Below, piece after piece: positions 48,061-60,810 of a DNA stretch of 64,000 nt; position 1 is the stretch's first letter; each line of letters begins with the position of its first letter. A model generated the notes under the pieces. The model searched no databases. It saw nothing but the letters and a program-made list of their open reading frames with translations, and was not told the DNA's origin. Source of the stretch: Fistularia commersonii. Taxonomy: Eukaryota > Chordata > Actinopteri > Syngnathiformes > Fistulariidae. The stretch covers positions 14,302,501-14,366,500 of the forward strand of contig JBBMNZ010000015.1 of the NCBI GenBank assembly GCA_037954325.1. Reading direction: 5' to 3'. The position numbers were made by a program, and so were the translations under genes.

Positions 48061-49806
48061 TTATCAACTGTCAGTTTTTAGCCCAGCATTAGCTGCAATT
48101 TTTGTTCCCTCTTCTGCTTTCTTTATTACGTCGATTCCACTCCGACGCCCCCTCCTCCTTCGTCCGCGGTGGGTATCGGAAAAAGCCGCTGCTTCTTCAG
48201 CCGACCTCGAACGCAGCCAAAAAACACAGCGGGTCGAATTTTTTCCAACATCAAACACGATAAAATGAGCGTGAAGAATTTTTTTTCGTGAAATAGCACG
48301 GAGAGTTTGAATCGTCCCAGAGACGTAACCGGCTCAATATTTGTAGCTGACCATGTTGGCGCATAAAACTATTAATTAATCGTGCAGTTTGCTCATTGCA
48401 GCGCTGTTGTGCAATTTCTTTCATTCAGTTTGAGAATTAAGCTGAAACGTCCAGAATATCAATAGTTTATGACCTCAGCAAGCCATTTTGAAAATAAAGT
48501 CCCCTATTCACATCCTTGCAGCACAATTGATTTCCTACCTTTAAACTTCATTTAATCAGAGACCTGATAACTTTATTGCTGAATAATGGTTAAAATATTC
48601 AGCCTCTTTTTTTTTTCTTTTTAAATTCTTTCCCAGTCCCACCTTTTTTTTTTCCGCCCGGCCCTCGATCCCCCTTCCTTTCCAGCACACGTGACGACTC
48701 CGCTGTGATTCCCAGACACACTTGAGGATTCTGCATGAAAAACTAAACCCTCTTAAAACACATGCCAAGTTCCCTCCGTTTTACTGCCATAGATAATGTG
48801 TACAAGGATTCCAAATCAAATAAACGCCGGTAAGAGACGTGTTCTCAACCACATACTTGTCTTTTTAATATGGCAGCTGAATCTGCTGTGATTTGTTTCG
48901 GAGCGGTTCGTGTTAATAATTGGAAAAGCATGTTGACTTGTTTCTATCCCACGGCCTTCCCTTTTGTGAGAACCAATCAAGTGTCCTCGACCTCGTTCGT
49001 GCTGGGTAACTTTGGCCCGCTCCCCCCCCGCCGCCGCCCTTCCCCGTCCTTTCTCTTGTTAGAATGCAGGTATTGTTCGGGAGTGGAAAAGCCCCCCCTC
49101 CGCCCCCACCCCGTTTGGTGCGTGCACGTGCACGTGGGTGTTTGTGTTGTGCAAAAAAAGGGGGAGTCGCTCGTCGTAAGGAACATGCCGTGGCGCTGGA
49201 GTTACGAGCGGAGAAAGGTCAAGCAGTAAAACCTGCTTCCGAAGCTTTTAGATTGCGTCCAAACTGCGACCGGTTTTCGGCGAAATGAGGAAATGTAGCT
49301 GGAACGGCCGGAGCTTTATGTTCTCGGGATTAACAAGCTAATGTTCAGCTGCTTTGTAAAGAAGAACTTTTCCTCAGGTGATCCGACGCAGTCTTGAAGC
49401 ATGAACAGAGATTTATCTTGGCACGGAGGCGACACCTGTGAGAAGCCGGTTTTGTCAAACACTAGTCATTTTTTTTTCATTTAGGATGTCGGTTTCCGAT
49501 ATCAATAGATTTCAAGCCGAATCGCAATAAATAGCAGAGCGTCGCCTTTTACTTATTTCCCGAGAACAAGAATATTCCCTGTATTCCCGGCACTGTTGGT
49601 GCCCATATTTTTTTTTTTTTTTTTTTTTTTCGGTTTTTGTTTTTTTAATGTAGTTCAACCTCCAGTTGTACGCCGCATGGGTCTGATGCTGCGGCGGTTC
49701 CGGTTTCAGACCAGGAGTGAACTCTGGTCCTCGCTAGACCTGCAGGATGTTTTCTTTTTGCATGTTTAGGTTGATTGATGATTTCCATGAATCCATCTGT
49801 CAAGTA
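48061..49806. other. Intron sequence, nothing recognised
   Basis: Poly-T runs at 48607-48620 and 49608-49630. GC-rich proline-type open frames around 49020-49140 are low-complexity. Confidence 0.5.
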
Positions 49807-50173
49807 CTGAATGGGGCATTTTACGGCCCGTTTTGCTTTTTTTATGCGGCCCGCCAAACTATTTTTTTTTTTGAATATTTTAATATTCAATAATATTAGA
49901 TAATAAAAGTATTATATAAAAGTATTTTCAATCAATATTGAATTTAGAAATGGAATTTTTTTTGTTTCATTTCGTTTGGATGATTACATTCAAAATAATG
50001 TCAGTACATTTATATGATCCTTAATTATTTTAAAGTAGAAACAAAATAGCAAAAAATGTACATATTAAATTTGCAATTTTCATTTTGTTTATTTTACATA
50101 ATGCAGAGTTGGCCCGCGCAGAAAAATTAAATAAGAAATGTGGCCCGCCAGTCCAAATAATTGCCCGCTCCTG
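49807..50173 (-). mobile_element. Non-autonomous hAT element, inverted copy
   Basis: The right end aataattgcccgctcctg is the inverse of the hAT start caggggtgggcaattatt seen at 39869, and the interior runs in inverse order to that copy. The flanks gtcaagta and gtcttgta agree at 6 of 8 positions. AT-rich and non-coding. Confidence 0.7.
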
Positions 50174-50294
50174 GTCTTGTACGTATGTTTGTTAATTTTT
50201 TTTCTTTAACTTGGGGATTTCCTGAAACCAAATTGCCGTGAATGGTGCCCGGCAAGTGGGCAAACACCAAGATTGTGATTTCAATATAAGAATA

Positions 50295-50370
50295 TGAACA
50301 AGAACTACTTTATTCATCTCGAAGGAAATTGTTGTGCCAGAGTTACAGGAAAAATAAAACAATAATAAAA
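50295..50370 (-). mobile_element. LINE 3' tail, reverse orientation
   Basis: Contains aactactttattcatctcgaa followed by ggaaattgttgtgccagag, nearly the same as 24610-24645. It is a short 5'-truncated copy. Confidence 0.6.
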
Positions 50371-52305
50371 CAAAAGCAAGGTGATGTTTTGGAGCATTTG
50401 CGACCAGGTCGTCGACTGGCTGGAGCCGATTTTGGTTATTTAAATACTGTAGAAGTTCTGAAAAGTGGATGGTTTCCCATCATAAGCTCATTAAGATCAA
50501 TCCAAAAACTTGACCATGATTTTTATATATTTCCTTTTTCTATCATTTTTGCAAGATTTAAGGATCTGCCCAGCATCCTGCTACTCAGATGGTTTGTTTT
50601 TTCTTTTTTAATTTTTTTTTTTTTTTTTTTATATTATGAATTGATAACAGTGCCGTCCCTCCTGTCTCGTTTAGAGCAGCAGGTCCCTCGGCTGCTGGCT
50701 CTCCCTGCAGCCATCCAGCCAGATAATCAAAACCAAGACCATTTTTTTTCCCCTAAAAAGCATCCAAAGGTCAGCAGAAAATGGGTGGAAAGGTTGGCTG
50801 GCAGAACCCGTCACAGAGAGTACAGTATAGGACTGTGTTAGTTTAGCTTAATGAATATACATATGGCAGTTTTACTTTTAGAAAATAAAATCTGTATTTA
50901 TTGTATATGCCGGATAAATACAGTAGATATAGCAAATAATTAATTGCAGTATTTATCTAGACAGAATAGGAAAAGTGAGACCACGTCATGATGTGATTTG
51001 ACAATTGTCTCCTACTCTTTATTTTCCCACCGCGTCAATTTTTATTTGTTTGTGTGTTTGTACGTTCGAAGACAACTGACCGACTGGGTTTAATCTGCCA
51101 AGTTAATGTTCTGTTACAAGCTCTGGAGCTCCCGCTTTAGCAGCAGGCCACATGAACTTTGTAAAAATGACGATCTGTAAGATGTATCTGGTAAATATGA
51201 GTTGTACCAATCACCAAACACCCACAGCTCATTGTACCTGAGGATCCGTAAAACGATCCTGCCTCGGAGCAGGAGCAAAAATAGCTCTAGGAACCTCCAT
51301 GCTGTCCGAAAAAAAAAAACGTCCTAGTTCCTAAAAAGGTTCCTACAGTGCAAAAGCATCGTGCACAATTGTGACAGATGGGTTTGGTCTTTGACATCCC
51401 ATTTCACAAGTGTGGCATCACAAAGGCAGCTGGGTGGAGCCAACCAGTGTTGTTCTGAATGGCTGGCGTTCAGTGATAATTCAAATAATTTAATTCTGTA
51501 TATAAAAGTACAGGGAGTGGTGATAAAATAATATTGAAGCAATGTATGCTTTAAAAAAAAAATCGTAACTGCCGTTTTGGGGTTTTGTATGGAAATCCTC
51601 TTTGCCGTGCAGATGAAGCAGCCTGTAAATCATATTATTTCCCGGTACCTTGATTCCTCTAACAGAAATGTGCTGGATTATGTTTGAGGCCCAACCGCAG
51701 CCACTTTAGACCGGGTTTCTATTCATCTTTAGCGGACATATTTGTAATCGGCTCATTAAGGCAGCGTGGGGGAGCGCTGTGTGTAAACACCGCCGCTCCT
51801 CTCCAGTGTGGGTTCACTTCTCTGTCTGTAATCCCTATATTTCAATCACTCAGTCACAGATTCGACGATGACGTTTGTTTCATTGGATAGGAGATAAATG
51901 GAAATGAAGAAATATCTGAATTTTGTTATTAAAAAGAATCGCAATGTGCCTGAAACCCATCGGAGTCGGCGAATAGTACTTGTAATGAGGTCCCTCGGGA
52001 TTTGTTCTTTTTCTATTTTCTTATTTTTTTTCCGTCCGAGTAGACTCCTAAAAATCAACATGCCCTTTTGACCCCTTCGCCCAAAGCTTTAGTGCCAGAT
52101 TTCTTAATATCCAGTCGTGATAAGAACTTGCAAACACCTCACCAGCAGGTAATACGATTTAAGACCAAAAGACAGTGTCCAAACACTGAGTGACACTCAT
52201 ACTTTTCTAGAAATTCCTATAATTTATTTATTTTTTCAACTCTTCTACCTCTGCAGAGAATCCATGCAGTCACGTTGAGTGTTTGTTATAAAAGAAACCG
52301 TTTTG
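50371..52305. other. Intron sequence, nothing recognised
   Basis: T-rich run at 50606-50630. A 170-codon frame over 50329-50841 starts in a LINE tail and crosses the T-run; it is chance. Confidence 0.5.
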
Positions 52306-52470
52306 GAAAAGTCAAAGTCAGCTTTATTGTCAATTTCTCCGCATTCACTGGACATACAGAGAAACCTAGACATTTCTCATAATCCCACGGCGACATGAAA
52401 TAAAGACAATAATAATAATGATAGAATTAACATTAAAGTGACCTGTTACATTATAAAGTAAACATTAAAC
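52306..52470 (-). mobile_element. LINE-type 3' end, reverse orientation
   Basis: Begins aaaagtcaaagtcagctttattgtcaatttctcc, the inverse of a common fish retroposon tail (gacaataaagctgactttga), followed by a short body and an A-rich end. Confidence 0.5.
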
Positions 52471-52512
52471 CATGATGTATGAAGAGGGCTTCTTTGCATG
52501 ATTCCTACGGAT

Positions 52513-53910
52513 CACAAATGTCAAAGTCAAGGCCCGCGGGCCGAATCCGGCCGCTGAACAAATAATCTCTGGCCCCTGGGATGAAATTGATAATTATAAG
52601 AACCGTCCTGCAGGCCACAGCCGCCTGCTGGTGTTTTGAACGCCGCAATACTACATTCCCCACAGTGCAACGGCACCCCGCAAACTCACTACAGCGCAGT
52701 TAGCGGGCTTTAGTTTCCTTCCTCATCAGCAGTCAGAGGAAATGTCAAATTTCAGCTACCTCCTCCCCAAAAATGGCTAACAAAAGGTGGACGCTGAGAA
52801 CGGGGGATTTCGAGGCAGGTGGGAGGCAGAGTACATGCTCACGGTGGTAAAAGGCAAACCCGTGTGTCTTTTGTATTACATTACATTACATTGCATTTGG
52901 CAGACGCTTTTATCCAAAGCGACTTACAATAGAGGACATAGGGACTGCAAATACACTTGCAAATACACGATGCACAGGAAGGAGACAGTTTATATGGAGA
53001 AAGTTTGGCTGCGGATGCGGATAGAAAACTTGAGACACTTTCCCAGCTGCCGGACCGTGAAAGAGAAGAGTGAACGGTTTGCCGATAAACTCAACATACG
53101 TGCTGCCGACTTCATCCATTGAGCTCCAGTGCAATGACACACCGAAAGAATAATATGAGAGAGCGTTTGCTGTCGTGTTTGCACGATTCATCCCCGACAC
53201 TTTGCCCCGGCTGCGCACCCGAGCTGCTCAGACGCTCTGGATGTTCGGCAGCACAAACTGTACCTGTGTGAACAACTGTTCTCTCTGATGAAGCTAAACA
53301 AAACATCACACAGGAGCCGTCTCAGTGATGAGCACCTTCGCTCAATCCTGAGGATTTCCTCATCTCAGACCCCCGACATTGATGAACTTGCACAAAAGAT
53401 GAAACACCTCCAAGTATCGGGCTCAGTCTCGGTGATCATCACAGAGCGTGAATGTATTTTTAGTTTTTAATTCAGTTAAGTTTTTACATTTACAAGACGT
53501 GATTTTTCTTTGAAGAAAATATTGTTTCGTCTGTGCGCCATGGATTTTTGTATCTTAATTTATCGTATTTTTATTTCTTTATATTCATTTTTCAGTTAAT
53601 GGATTTATTTTTCAATTAATGGACTAATTGCAGATAGGAGTCATCGGAAAGACTAAAACTGATTTGACTTATTTATCTTTATTTTCTCATTTTAGTATTC
53701 AAAAGCAGTAATTGAAATGATCATAGAGCAGCACGATATTGCATTTTCAGTTTATAATGCATGCAATTTAATTTATGCATTAAGGTCTTGGTTCAATAGG
53801 CTGTGTTCAGTCAGTTCAATATGTTTTAATAAACACTGCATTAGTTCGGCCCTCGGCTTGTAACAAATTTGTTTTTTTCGCCGTCTGTGTTTTTGACTTT
53901 GACATCCCTG
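52513..53910 (+). mobile_element. hAT transposon with degenerate transposase pseudogene
   Basis: The ends cacaaatgtcaaagtcaagg and gactttgacatccctg are inverted, and the flanks ctacggat and ctatagat agree at 6 of 8 positions. Inside, 52785-52870 reads VDAENGGFRGRWEAEYMLTV, the N-terminus of ZBED/GTF2IRD2-like hAT transposases. About 53225-53440 reads QHKLYLCEQLFSLMKLNK and RSRLSDEHLRSILRISSS, the hAT C-terminal dimerisation region. The catalytic middle is deleted and stops interrupt the frame. A SINE tail is inserted at 52876. It is dead as a coding element. Confidence 0.85.
52876..52981 (-). mobile_element. L2/SINE tail nested in the hAT transposase remnant
   Basis: The roughly 105-bp segment (cagacgcttttatccaaagc through ttgcaaatacacgatgcaca) interrupts the transposase frame just after its KPVCLL motif. 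It is nearly identical to 8940-9045. The insertion is therefore younger than the hAT copy. Confidence 0.7.
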
Positions 53911-56900
53911 CTATAGATTCAGTGAAGGCCTCAGTTTGGAAAGAGGTCATAGTTTAGTTTTTATTCGCTGCTGGTTTTTTTCCAGGGAAAATGTGTCAGT
54001 AAAGCATTTTAACACCGTTTATCAAAGCATAAAGTGCAACAGTTTTTGATAATTATCTGTTTTAACTAAACCACTTGGAGTACTTTTGCAATACATCCGG
54101 TCATTACGAGCGATTTTTGCCCAGAATTGATTGTAATTTCTTTCTAAGCTTTTCAGTCGGCTTGTTTGCAGCCCCCGTCTTGGGGTTTAAATATAAAAAT
54201 TGACATTTCTGTAAAATGTTTCCAATCCTTGTTGCTATATTTACCACTCCACAACCAGAGTTCCTCCTTCAAACGCATCCGTCACCATGTATTTTTCCAC
54301 TGACCTTGTCTACTCATCAATGTTTTACTTTTTTTCGCTTCCAGCGCAGGAAGTGTTTTTAAAATTAGCAGCTTTTAGTGGCCGGGCGTGCTTGAATCAC
54401 ACACTTCCAGAGAGGAGACCACTTTGGAGCGATCAGATCGCTCCAGGTTTTAAAAAAGAAAGACACATTTAACTGTGGCGGGGTGTCATTTTTTTTTAAA
54501 TGCAGCTTCCCCGCAGTGATTTCATGATTATCACCTGGTATGTTGCACTCCTGCGCTCCCTCTTCTTGCGTCCTCTGCCAAGTGCGAGTGTTTTATTTTT
54601 TTCCAGCACTGTTGGCTTCCCTCGTTTCTCTGATGGACTCACTCAGGCGCAACGGAGAAGTCAAAATCCCCAGTGTGACAGTTCCATCTAGTGGTGCAGC
54701 TTAAATAACACTCCTCTATGTTACACAGCATGATATTTTATGAGCATCACGCTTTTCCACAGCACTATTATTACTGAGCACTTTGCTCAAAAAGACACAA
54801 AGAAAATGTAAACATCAGGAATGATATGAAATCTTTTACATACTTTGTACTTTTGGGAAGGTCAGCGGTTCCATCGCCACCGCCATCACTGTGTGTCTGT
54901 GTGTGTGTGTGTGTGTGTGGGGGGGGGGGGGGGGAACACTTTGAAACTGTGAAACAGCGATATAAATTGGGACCTTAGAAAGATTTAATAAGCCAAAATA
55001 AATAGGGTGAATACAAGTTCTTGCCAAATGGCATCAATGAAGGCCTGATATTAAATGCAAAAGTAAACACGGATCTTCAGCTGTGATTTAAAGACATGGT
55101 ATGTGAAATGAGACGCCTGGATGGTTCAGAACAGCACTTTAAAAGGGCTTTGACAAGAAGCAGCAAGACCTTAGAATGAACGATTTGATTCGCATATGTT
55201 TTATTTTGACCGGGGCGGGACAGACGGAGCCGCAGCGTCTTGTATCAGCCGCATCAAAAACGCTTTTGTTCACCCTAGATAAATGTATGGGCAGGCCGAC
55301 TCTGACTCCGGTCCCCAAAGAACACCGTTTTTGTTTCGTCTCAGTTGAGGCGAAGTTGCAGAGAGGACTCGATACCTCAGCTGCCGCAGTCGGGCGGTGA
55401 ATTCCCAATTTACTGCACAAGTAGCCATTGACCAAACCTGCAGTCACCCAACGCTCTGCGGCTTCGCTGCAGGCCGAGGGCTAATGACTTCCGCCGCCTC
55501 TGGGGTTACACGGCTTTGTGTATTGAGCCGGCAGGAGACATGAGGGGAGTTTACAGCACTGTACATGGTCTGCGGAAAAACAACATCAATTTATTTACAA
55601 GTGTTGGAATGCAGCGAGTCAGTAAAACCAAAGTGATAAGGCAGCACAAAATGAAAAGTGAAGTTTTGCAAAGTGTATATGTGATTAAAGTTCACTTGTC
55701 CGGTTTGGATCTAACTTTTCAATTTTGCTTTTGTGCTGTAGTATCCAACGTGAACGGCGCAAAACAGGCCCAAAGAGGGATTTCATTCTGCATCGACTTG
55801 AACCTTCGACCTTTGCGACGTGAGCTCGCTTGCTATTTTCTGATCGCTTTACACTCTTTGCCCCCGACTCGAGCTATATCTCACCGATGAATGCGAGAAG
55901 AATAAAAAGAGGACTCAAAGAGAATAAAAAAACTAGCATATCATGAAAAATCTAGTTTAGCACTTTCAAAACTAAAAGGCCTTTCTCCAGTTCTGGCAGC
56001 CTGCATGCCAAACAGCGGGTATGACGGGAGACACGGCCCTTCTAAATGACATTTGGTGTCTGGGTGTCATGAAAAGTTGGTAAGTAAACTCATAAAATAG
56101 TGCTGTGATAACAGAAGAAGCCTGGTGGAATGTGTGGACAGCAGTGTTGGGCCGTGCGTTTCACACCCAGGCCTTCAGTTGTGCTCCATTTGTCAATCCA
56201 GCCCTAAATAACTGTTTTATGGCTGTAAAAAAAGCATGTTATTATGCAGTTAGCGGACAGAAAGTGAAAGACAAATCCTTTTCTTCGCTGTAACAGGCCT
56301 GCTAGCTTCGGAACTGCCTGACTTTTCTTTAACATGTACTGCTTTTCTTGAAAAGTCTGTCTTAAAAATGGCTTTAGCAATAAATCGGCAACCACATCAA
56401 TTTCTTCTCTTCCTTCAGCCACCGTGGGTTAACAAATTAGCTATTTTTTAAACACAACTATATTTGTGTTTGTGCAGCTCGCTAGAGACGTAGCCTGCTA
56501 GCTCTGGCTAGTACACTCTGACTGTCCAATCAGAGGGCGTGTGACACGCTGACGTTACCGCACCCTTCTAGAAGGCCTTGGTGTCGCAAATCAAAATCTG
56601 ATTGGTTGAAGCAACAGCCTTCATCAACACTTATTTTTTGCTAAAGCGCCCGTGAATCTGATTTTGCAGGCCTCCTGGCAGATTTCTTTGGCTTTGACTT
56701 CTGCCTGGCAACAACTATTGGCTGAAATATGATTGGTTAAATGCTTTATATAAAAATATATGTCTGGAAGCAGCACAGCCAAGGAAGAAGCTATGAAAGG
56801 AAGCAGACAGACCATTTGGAAGTATTTAATAAGTATTCATGAACAAACTATAATGAAAATCAGTCTGTGATTCAGATATTTTCTAGGCCAGCAAAGAAGG

Positions 56901-58022
56901 CCTTGCAGGTCCTGACGGTCCACCACTGGTAGACAGAAGATAATATGTAAAAAGATCATTATCGTTAGTCGTTGGCTGACCTTGAATAGTTGCAGAAATG
57001 CGAGAGGTGGCTCTGTGGGCGGCTCCTTCCTCTGCCAGGAGGATTTAGGGCGCCGCAGCAGTGTGACCTGCGAATATAGCTATATAGCGAATATAGCCTG
57101 CTTTTGTCATTTTCACCTGCTTCTGAACGCGTAAATCAGCACTTTATCATGGGCACAGTGCCAAACAGAGATCTGTGTGATGTATGCTTGTATGTGTGCA
57201 TGAGTGTGTGTGTGTGTGTGTATGTATGTGTGTAGTTCAGCCTCCACACGGGGATTAGAAAAGTTTTTAATTAACATGCTTAAGGGAAGATTTGATTTAT
57301 TGTGGAGGCTGCAGTTTTCAGGTGCGATTCTAGGTAACCTTGAGATCTATCCCACCCTTTTTCAATTCATTTGAGTGAAAACTATGAATAAATACGACTA
57401 TTTTGGCAACGTCCTATAAGCAAAGTCTTGTAGGCGATAAATTGCTCGTGACATTTCCTTTAAGGAGGCTGCATTCAGAAAAGGGGCATCAGATAGAAGA
57501 CTGTTCTCTGCTTTACTTTGTGGGATATTGTTGGATTTGTCAGTGCTGACGGTAACGGTCATTTTGAAATGTTTGAGAATAAATTTTGCCGCTTGCATTT
57601 TAAATTTCAACAAACGGCAACAGACCCAGCGCATCTCAGCTGCTGCAAACTCAGTCCCGAGCAGAATGTGACAAATTAGATGCAACTTTTCCGAGCTCAG
57701 GACAAATGATACGACCAAGCGATCCATTAGTGTGATGAGAGTTAGACGAAGAGGAGGATGGTGAGGAGAGCGAGAAGGGAGAGAGAAGAGAGACAATGAT
57801 CATCGGTGACAGAAATGAGTGTATGGTAGAGGACAAAGTGTGTGTGTGTGTGTGTTTCTGAGCATGAGCAAAAAATCCCGTATGCAAAGCCTCGCTCTCC
57901 TGAAGCGTGAAGCCTCTTCCTAGCTTCCCAGTTTGGTCGCACCGTAGCTCATCTCCGCCCGTTTTTTCCGCCTTGGAGCTCAGAGCTGCAGCAGCGCGCT
58001 CACCAGCGGCTTCCTCGCAGGA
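53911..58022. other. Intron sequence upstream of the CHCK exon
   Basis: It holds (GT)n with a poly-G end at 54893-54934, (GT)n at 57197-57220 and a short (GT)n at 57839-57856. No further exon or assigned repeat was found. The 75 bases before 58023 stay open in frame back to a TAG near 57941. Confidence 0.5.
54893..54934. repeat. (GT)n followed by poly-G
   Basis: About 27 bp of GT (one ct interruption) followed by a run of roughly 15 G. G-runs of this kind are prone to replication slippage. Confidence 0.9.
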
Positions 58023-58121
58023 ATGTCTCCCATAGTGAAAAGCCCGGAGTGCACCCCGGTGCTGTGCCACTGCAAAGTTGCCTGCACCAACAACACTTTG
58101 TCACTGATGTTCGGATGCAAG
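58023..58121 (+). CDS. dlg2: dlg2 alternative start exon (…CHCKVACTNNTLSLMFGCK)
   Basis: ATG opens a 33-codon frame that starts MSPIVKSPECTPVL and ends CHCKVACTNNTLSLMFGCK, then meets the donor gtaggt in phase 0. Mammalian PSD-93 has an alternative N-terminus MICHCKVACTNNTLSLMFGCK, so the last 19 residues are identical. The first 14 residues here replace the mammalian Met-Ile and add a cysteine at position 10. Cysteines at 15, 17 and 21 could be acylated and give membrane attachment; this is inferred by analogy. The ATG is the only one in the open frame. The sequence ggcttcctcgcag directly before it could also serve as a splice acceptor, so an upstream 5' UTR exon is possible. Confidence 0.93.
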
Positions 58122-58842
58122 GTAGGTCGCTGCTCTGCCGCTCTTACGGGCTCTTATTTTGGGATACTTCTCTTGTTGCGTGATTTTTCCCTAGCATGTG
58201 GATTATTCTCTTGCACTTAAAATAGTGAGACAAGTGAGAACCAACAGTTTAGCCTCACCATCTGCCATCCTTGAAGCTGTGTGAATGCTTAGTGGGGCTT
58301 AATGAGGGCATATTTCAAGCTACTGTAATATTTCTGCATCCCTGTACTGTCACCCTTCATTTATCAAAGTGTCAGGTCAGAAATTCCTCTCCTTCCCCTT
58401 AATCGGCTCAAACGCGGGTCAAACTCTCGTCCGCTTTTTTTTTTTTTTGTTGACCATTTTAATGTTAAAGGCTAGGATTTGCCTCGTACAAGTTCAATCT
58501 CACGTCTGAAGTGTGACTCCCCGTGTTGGGTTCGGAAACTATTTCAAAAGACTCCAGACATGTATTTGTTTCACGGGAGTCAGTTTAGATCCCAGTCTGC
58601 CCGGTCAGCGGCACAGATCTCCCGCGGAATCGCCCTCCATCCGCCTCGGTGTGTTCGCTGAGATGAGTGGAAACCGCTGCTGATGCTGTGACGCTCCCTG
58701 CATGTGCTCCACGGCGTTCTGAGGACGGCGGCAGACGCTCTATTATGACAGTGGAAGTGCTGACGATGACTTTTGTGGCGAGTTAACACTGATGTAATGC
58801 GACTTAACCTCAGGAGGCTCCGATGACAGATATTCACCAATA

Positions 58843-58847
<5 letters not shown>

Positions 58848-58905
<58 letters not shown>
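58848..58905. repeat. (AT)n microsatellite
   Basis: Roughly 45 bp of pure AT plus a short ragged continuation. Self-complementary and able to form a hairpin. Confidence 0.94.
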
Positions 58906-59766
58906 AATAATGCTCTGTCAGATTTCCTGGGAAACTGAATACATTTAATGAGCTGCTGCATGATTTCTTTTTTTTCTTGTCCTTGCTGGCTGGAAGTGTC
59001 TCCCTGATCTCTTGGCTTCTGCTGCAGAGGAGAACTTCATGTCCCTTTTTTTTTTTTTTTTTTTTGAGAACCTAATTATCAGAAGAAGGAGTTGTAACCG
59101 CTGTGTTGTTTTTTTTTTTTTATGATCTTTACTGCATCACTCAGTAATTCCCCTCTCATCCCATCGGTACGTTGATGTTAACATTCCTGTGCCGGTGACT
59201 GAAATCAAAATATCAGTGAATCAAAGACAAAAATATTGCAATATTTTCTTAAAATATTTTGGAGGTCATTGGCAAAAAAGGAAAGTGCCTCTTCCTTAAC
59301 TGTAAGGCTAGAGCTTGCCACGGGATTGAAATCAAAAGTATCCCCATGCTGCTGGCAATATAAAAGCAAGGCGATCTACTAACAGCAAAGATCACTGTAG
59401 ATCTGCAAAATGCAAAAATAAAAATGCATATTAATATTTCTGAAATGCGTGTAGTCATTGCAAAATTACTTGACCAACTGCTATCAACATATGTTGCAAA
59501 TTATTAAAGCATTTGCATATGTCTGACTAACACCGCCTGCTTTTCGTCAGTGACAGAGCAGCTGTAACATTTGCACCACATACGTTTTTTGTAATTTTTT
59601 TGTCTGATATGTAAGTTTATTTCTTCTGAACGACGGAAGATCGGATTCATAGATTAACTAAGTATCTTCACTCTCAGATATTGGCCAGGGAAAAGCCATC
59701 GGCCTCTTTGCGTTTGTCTATCTTTTTTTAGAACAAGGCACTATGCAGATCAGCGTACTCGCCTTT

Positions 59767-59767
59767 G

Positions 59768-59801
<34 letters not shown>
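59767..59801. repeat. (GT)n microsatellite
   Basis: GT run with a single tt interruption, about 35 bp. Confidence 0.92.
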
Positions 59802-60726
59802 CGGCAGATGAGAGTGTAGATTGCATGGATATTGGCTAATGCGGGATCGTATGGTGTAATCCCTGAAAATAAAACAAGATTTAGACAGCAATTCCATGGG
59901 CACTGAATACTTTGGAGCAAGGAAATATGACATAACAGAAGCATGGCAGTGAAGCCGGAAGAAAAAAAAAAAAAAAAAAAAAAAACAAACAGGCCCAAAA
60001 AGTACATGACAGCAAAAATGTGCATGTTTGACTGTGAAAGCAAGAAAAGCAGAGGGCGGGTGCTCGTACTTTTCTCCACAGCTCAGCTCTGCGTCCCGCT
60101 GTCTGTAGGAATTAGGCCCGAGTACGGGGGGAAGAGAGTCTAACTGTAGGTATATAAAGCTTCGGAAAGAGGTCAGTGCACACAACCGCTAGGAGATTCC
60201 AAGCTAAATCCGCGCGCAGGCCGTGGAATGGCCGTGGGCCATGCCACCCCGCATTTCCATCTCGTGTCAGCGCTGCTGGTCGGGGCCGTAGTAAACCAGA
60301 GGAGGGATTCTCTGAGTGCAGCATGAACGCCGTGCACGTGAGCGCTCCCGCTTTGCACGCAGCTCTGCGCGCGCTGCAAAGCATATTCCAAACAGTGACG
60401 CGGAGTGTGCCGCTGTTTTGGGAAAAACAAAAGGGATTAATGTTTTTCACCAGCGTGTTTAAAAATAGTTCTGAAAAACAAGATCAGACGTCACTGAATG
60501 CAAATGAAGTGTCTGTTTCTCTTTCGTGGACGAAACACGGAAAACTCTTGATCGATTAATTTTCCCGGAGCTGCGTCTGCAGATGTTCCTAACACATCAC
60601 AGCAGTTTGGACCAACTTTGAGAAATAATGTATAAATATCAACCCCAACAGAGTGCAACTAAATGTTATTTGCAAACATTGTTGGGCTGTTTTAAATGGG
60701 TAGAATAAAACCTTTCAAATATTTCA

Positions 60727-60800
60727 ATAATAATAATAATACACTTTATATAAGGCGCCTTACACTCAAGGACACTGGATAGACATATGCATATACACAA
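60727..60800 (-). mobile_element. LINE/SINE 3' end with (ATT)n tail, reverse orientation
   Basis: Opens (aat)n, then acactttatataaggcgcctt and acactcaaggacactgga. On the minus strand this is the common tail ...aaggcgccttatataaagtg-(tta)n. Confidence 0.55.
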
Positions 60801-60810
60801 TATATAGATT

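Larger units (their letters stand above)
58122..60726. other. Intron sequence with simple repeats
   Basis: Contains (AT)n at 58848-58892 with a ragged edge, poly-T at 59047-59065, (GT)n at 59767-59801 and poly-A at 59962-59984. No exon recognised. Confidence 0.5.

Noticed and set aside
50329..50841. 170-codon + strand frame
   Set aside because: It starts in a LINE tail and crosses a poly-T run that supplies a Phe/Leu-rich stretch mimicking a membrane segment.
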